A stretch of DNA of 64,000 nt from Georgenia sp. TF02-10 (GTDB taxonomy: Bacteria > Actinomycetota > Actinomycetes > Actinomycetales > Actinomycetaceae): contig NZ_CP094289.1 in NCBI RefSeq assembly GCF_022759505.1, positions 124,001 to 188,000 of the forward strand. Direction: 5' to 3'. Positions within the stretch are counted from its first letter, which is position 1. Every line of letters begins with the position of its first letter. Of this stretch, positions 62,118 through 64,000 are shown one piece after another. A program made the position numbers and the translations under genes. The notes below the pieces were generated by a model, which had not been told where the DNA came from, made no database searches, and saw only the letters and a program-made list of their open reading frames with translations.

Positions 62118-62174
62118 GGGTCGGCGGGCTGCCGCGGGGTCGGCGGGCTGCCGGGGGGTCGGCGGGCGGCCGCG
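62118..62174. repeat. 19-bp tandem repeat, three units
   Basis: GGGTCGGCGGGCTGCCGCG and two near-copies start at 62118, 62137 and 62156, filling the gap between the permease start and the uricase stop. A variable-number repeat is likely. Confidence 0.75.
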
Positions 62175-62220
62175 AGTGGCGGGCTGGGGGCATCGGCGGC
62201 CGGGGAGTGGGCGGCCGGCC

Positions 62221-63174
62221 TCAGCAGAAGCCGGTGACGGTGGCCCAGGCGCGCGGCTCGGCGGCGCCGTCGGACCGCTTGACCTCGGCCTCGATCTTGC
62301 CGTAGGGCCGGTCGGCTGCGTAGAAGACCTCGCCCGGGTTCTCCAGCCCGAACGGGGCGAAGTCCACCAGGAAGTGGTGCAGGTTCGGCATGGAGAACTT
62401 GATCTCGGCGATCTCCGGGTGGGCCTCCAGCACCCGCCGGCCCATCTGGTACAGCGTCTGCTGCAGGGCGAGGGAGTGGACGTCGGCGAAGGTCTCCAGC
62501 AGGAGGTGCCGCACGTCGTCGTAAGCCGCGTTGAAGTCCAGGTCGGTGGTCGTGTAGCGCCACCGGGCGGTCACCGAGGTGGCCAGGACCCGGTCGTCGG
62601 TCTCCTGCAGGGTGGTGTAGCGGTCCCGGGGGAAGCCGTGGAACTCCGAGCCGGTGGACTTCAGGACCGAGAGGTCCTCCAGCCCGGCGACGACGAAGAC
62701 GTCCGCGCCGTCGCGCTGGACGACGGCGGTGCGGGTCTCGGTGCCGGCCTTGACGAACGCGTGGTTGTGCTCGCCGTCGGCGGCGTTGTTGGCCAGCGAG
62801 GTGGGGATGTGCTCCCAGGTGTACTCCTTGACCTCCCACCGGCCGCCGTCGACCCAGTCGAAGGAGGAGGTGAAGTGCTCGGCGAGGCGCAGCGCGAACT
62901 CCTCCGGGGAGCCGATGCCGTCCTTGGCGAGGGCGAAGATCGTGTTCTTCTGGGTGTCGGTGGCCACGACGTGGGAGTTGTCGCCGTCGGTGTGCGCGGC
63001 GGCGAAGTCCCCGCGCAGCTGGGAGGTGACCGACAGGTCGGTGATCCGGTGCCGGGGCTGGTCGCGGTCGACCTTGACCAGGCGGACCTCGGCCTTGCCG
63101 TACTGGTTCTCGCCCAGCACGATCGCGCCGGTGGCCGCGCTGGGGGCGCCGGTCGTGATGGTGGTGTCGCTCAT
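62221..63174 (-). CDS. Urate oxidase (uricase)
   Basis: A 317-aa cofactor-free oxidase converting urate and O2 to 5-hydroxyisourate. Uricase blocks visible are GENQYGKAEVRLVKVDRD, GDNSHVVATDTQKNTIFALA with the catalytic Thr, SFDWVDGGRWEVKEYTWEHI, LKSTGSEFHGFPRDRYTTL, and IKFSMPNLHHFLVDFAPFGL. An AAGGAG site lies before ATG 63174. The product is unstable and is processed by the two genes upstream (HIU hydrolase and OHCU decarboxylase) on the same strand. Confidence 0.95.
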   Translation of the reverse strand: MSDTTITTGAPSAATGAIVLGENQYGKAEVRLVKVDRDQPRHRITDLSVTSQLRGDFAAAHTDGDNSHVVATDTQKNTIFALAKDGIGSPEEFALRLAEHFTSSFDWVDGGRWEVKEYTWEHIPTSLANNAADGEHNHAFVKAGTETRTAVVQRDGADVFVVAGLEDLSVLKSTGSEFHGFPRDRYTTLQETDDRVLATSVTARWRYTTTDLDFNAAYDDVRHLLLETFADVHSLALQQTLYQMGRRVLEAHPEIAEIKFSMPNLHHFLVDFAPFGLENPGEVFYAADRPYGKIEAEVKRSDGAAEPRAWATVTGFC

Positions 63175-63237
63175 CGCTAGCTCCTTCGGTAGGGGTGGGA
63201 CGGTGGGTGGGGTGCGGCGTGGTGCCGGCGTTGTGCG

Positions 63238-63282
63238 GGCCGACGGCGGGTGGTCGGCGCGGTGTGGGCCGACGGCGGGTGG
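63238..63282. repeat. 29-bp spaced direct repeat
   Basis: GGCCGACGGCGGGTGG occurs at 63238-63253 and 63267-63282, an exact 29-bp period as in the 12.9-kb repeat. It lies in the 200-bp gap between uricase and HIU hydrolase genes. Confidence 0.65.
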
Positions 63283-63378
63283 CCGCCGTGGCCGGAGCCG
63301 TTCTGGTGGGCGGCCGGCCCCGGGGGCCGCTGGTGCCGCCCGCCGGGACCGCCACCGGTGTCACAGGAGCGGCAGCGG

Positions 63379-63717
63379 TCAGCTGCCGCGGTAGGTGGAG
63401 AACGCGAACGGGCTGAGCAGGATCGGCACGTGGTAGTGGTCCTGCCCCGGTGCCACCCGGAAGTCGATAGTGACCTGGGGGTAGAAGGTCTCCCGGCCCT
63501 GCCGGTCGAAGTACTCCTCGGTGGCGAAGGTGATCCGGTAGGTGCCCGGCTCCAGACGCTCGGGGCCGAGGTCCCGGTTGCGGCCGTCGGCGTCGGTGGT
63601 GCCGGCGGCTAGCTCCTGCGGACCGCCGTCGGTGAGCCGGGCGAGGGTCACGCCGACGCCGGCCGCGGGGGTGCCGGCGACGGCGTCGAGCACGTGGGTG
63701 GTGATGTGGGACGTCAT
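63379..63717 (-). CDS. uraH: 5-hydroxyisourate hydrolase
   Basis: A 112-aa transthyretin-like enzyme hydrolysing 5-hydroxyisourate to OHCU. The N-terminal ITTHVLDAVAGTPAAGVGV carries the active-site histidine, HYHVPILLSPFAFSTY a second one, and the C-terminal YRGS tetrapeptide is diagnostic of hydrolases versus transthyretins. Its ATG overlaps the stop of the OHCU decarboxylase gene (ATGA). Confidence 0.95.
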   Translation of the reverse strand: MTSHITTHVLDAVAGTPAAGVGVTLARLTDGGPQELAAGTTDADGRNRDLGPERLEPGTYRITFATEEYFDRQGRETFYPQVTIDFRVAPGQDHYHVPILLSPFAFSTYRGS

Positions 63718-64000
63718 GCCAGCTCTCCTCGGAGGCGAAGGACGGCGATCTCGCGCAGCTGCTCGGCGGCCACCCGGCGCTCGGTGGCCGGGTCGTTGCC
63801 CAGCCGCTGCTCCAGCGCGGCCAGGATCTCCTCGGCGCTGCGCCCGGCCGCCCGGATGAGGAAGACGTGCCCGAAGCGCTCCTCGTAGGCCCGGTTGCCC
63901 TCGGCCAGGCGACGGGCGAGCTCGGCGTCGCCGGCGTCCACCCCGGCCTGCTCGCGGCGCGAGTGGGCGGCGTCGGCGTCGCTGCCCTGGGGTCGCTCGC
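63714..64000 (-). CDS. uraD: OHCU decarboxylase, C-terminal part (runs off window)
   Basis: The last 94 residues of 2-oxo-4-hydroxy-4-carboxy-5-ureidoimidazoline decarboxylase are present: ERPQGSDADAAHSRREQAGV, RAYEERFGHVFLIRAAGRSA and LEQRLGNDPATERRVAAEQL match the family's conserved second half. It makes S-allantoin from OHCU. The frame is open through base 64000, so the 5' end lies outside; an internal GTG at 63941 is not the start. First visible gene of the uraD-uraH pair. Confidence 0.92.
   Translation of the reverse strand, partial: ERPQGSDADAAHSRREQAGVDAGDAELARRLAEGNRAYEERFGHVFLIRAAGRSAEEILAALEQRLGNDPATERRVAAEQLREIAVLRLRGELA

Overview
The window is very GC-rich, densely packed, with frequent 4-bp ATGA/GTGA gene overlaps and many start codons sitting 6-7 bases after a TANNNT -10 box. 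Together with actinobacterial families (DUF6343-like and DUF6986-like proteins, NrdR-controlled B12-dependent ribonucleotide reductase, a WhiB-like cysteine motif) this points to an actinobacterium, most likely of the Micrococcales. The genus is not determined. No rRNA, tRNA or CRISPR array was seen.

Layout. (1) 0.3-4.4 kb: a De Ley-Doudoroff type galactonate operon (kinase, aldolase, dehydratase) divergent from an IclR regulator. (2) 4.4-8.5 kb: an MFS transporter gene reduced to two fragments around an inserted block holding a P-loop ATPase and a HTH/zeta toxin-antitoxin pair. (3) 8.5-18.8 kb: mixed genes, including GNAT, a MhuD-like haem-degrading enzyme, CYTH protein, PlsC-like acyltransferase preceded by a coupled mini-ORF, FAD dehydrogenase, membrane hydrolase, BrnT/BrnA remnant, IS-associated remnant, nucleotidyltransferase and ACT-domain protein. 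(4) 18.8-26.2 kb: a partly decayed L-rhamnose/lactaldehyde/lactate region (fucO, lutABC, rhaD, truncated rhaB, a dead second lutC, an ABC-transporter scrap). (5) 26.2-33.9 kb: a defence island with Type III-like Mod and Res, a third coiled-coil/two-TM membrane protein, and an orphan DUF433 antitoxin-like gene; it abuts the truncated rhaB. (6) 33.9-37.9 kb: class II RNR (nrdJ) divergent from a cobalamin adenosyltransferase gene, with two NrdR-box-like sites 32 bp apart in between. (7) 37.9-40.3 kb: ArsR/SRPBCC/RibD operon with a palindromic operator, and a gene interrupted by an in-frame stop. (8) 40.3-46.3 kb: nitric-oxide operon: quinol NO reductase, a membrane protein with a WhiB-like cysteine motif, a slipin, a small membrane protein, and a TetR regulator. 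(9) 46.8-48.5 kb: frameshifted quinone oxidoreductase and Bcp peroxiredoxin. (10) 48.5-64 kb: a large purine-ring catabolic cluster: uraD, uraH, uricase, nucleobase permease, IclR regulator, malic enzyme, CitE-like protein, hyi, glxR, gcl, glycerate kinase, allantoinase, allantoicase.

How it fits together. Urate taken up by the permease is converted by uricase, HIU hydrolase and OHCU decarboxylase to allantoin, then by AllB and allantoicase to ureidoglycolate and urea. Glyoxylate formed from ureidoglycolate enters the glycerate pathway (Gcl, GlxR/Hyi, glycerate kinase); malic enzyme plus the CitE-like protein may form a second glyoxylate exit through malate. A 14-bp word shared by the hyi and malic-enzyme/iclR promoters is the likely common operator.

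The least explained parts are the membrane-tethered WhiB-like protein next to the NO reductase, the third gene of the Type III-like operon, and a dispersed GC-rich word (GGGACGACGGCGGCC and variants) that occurs as 29-bp tandem repeats between genes and as low-complexity tails or inserts in many unrelated proteins.
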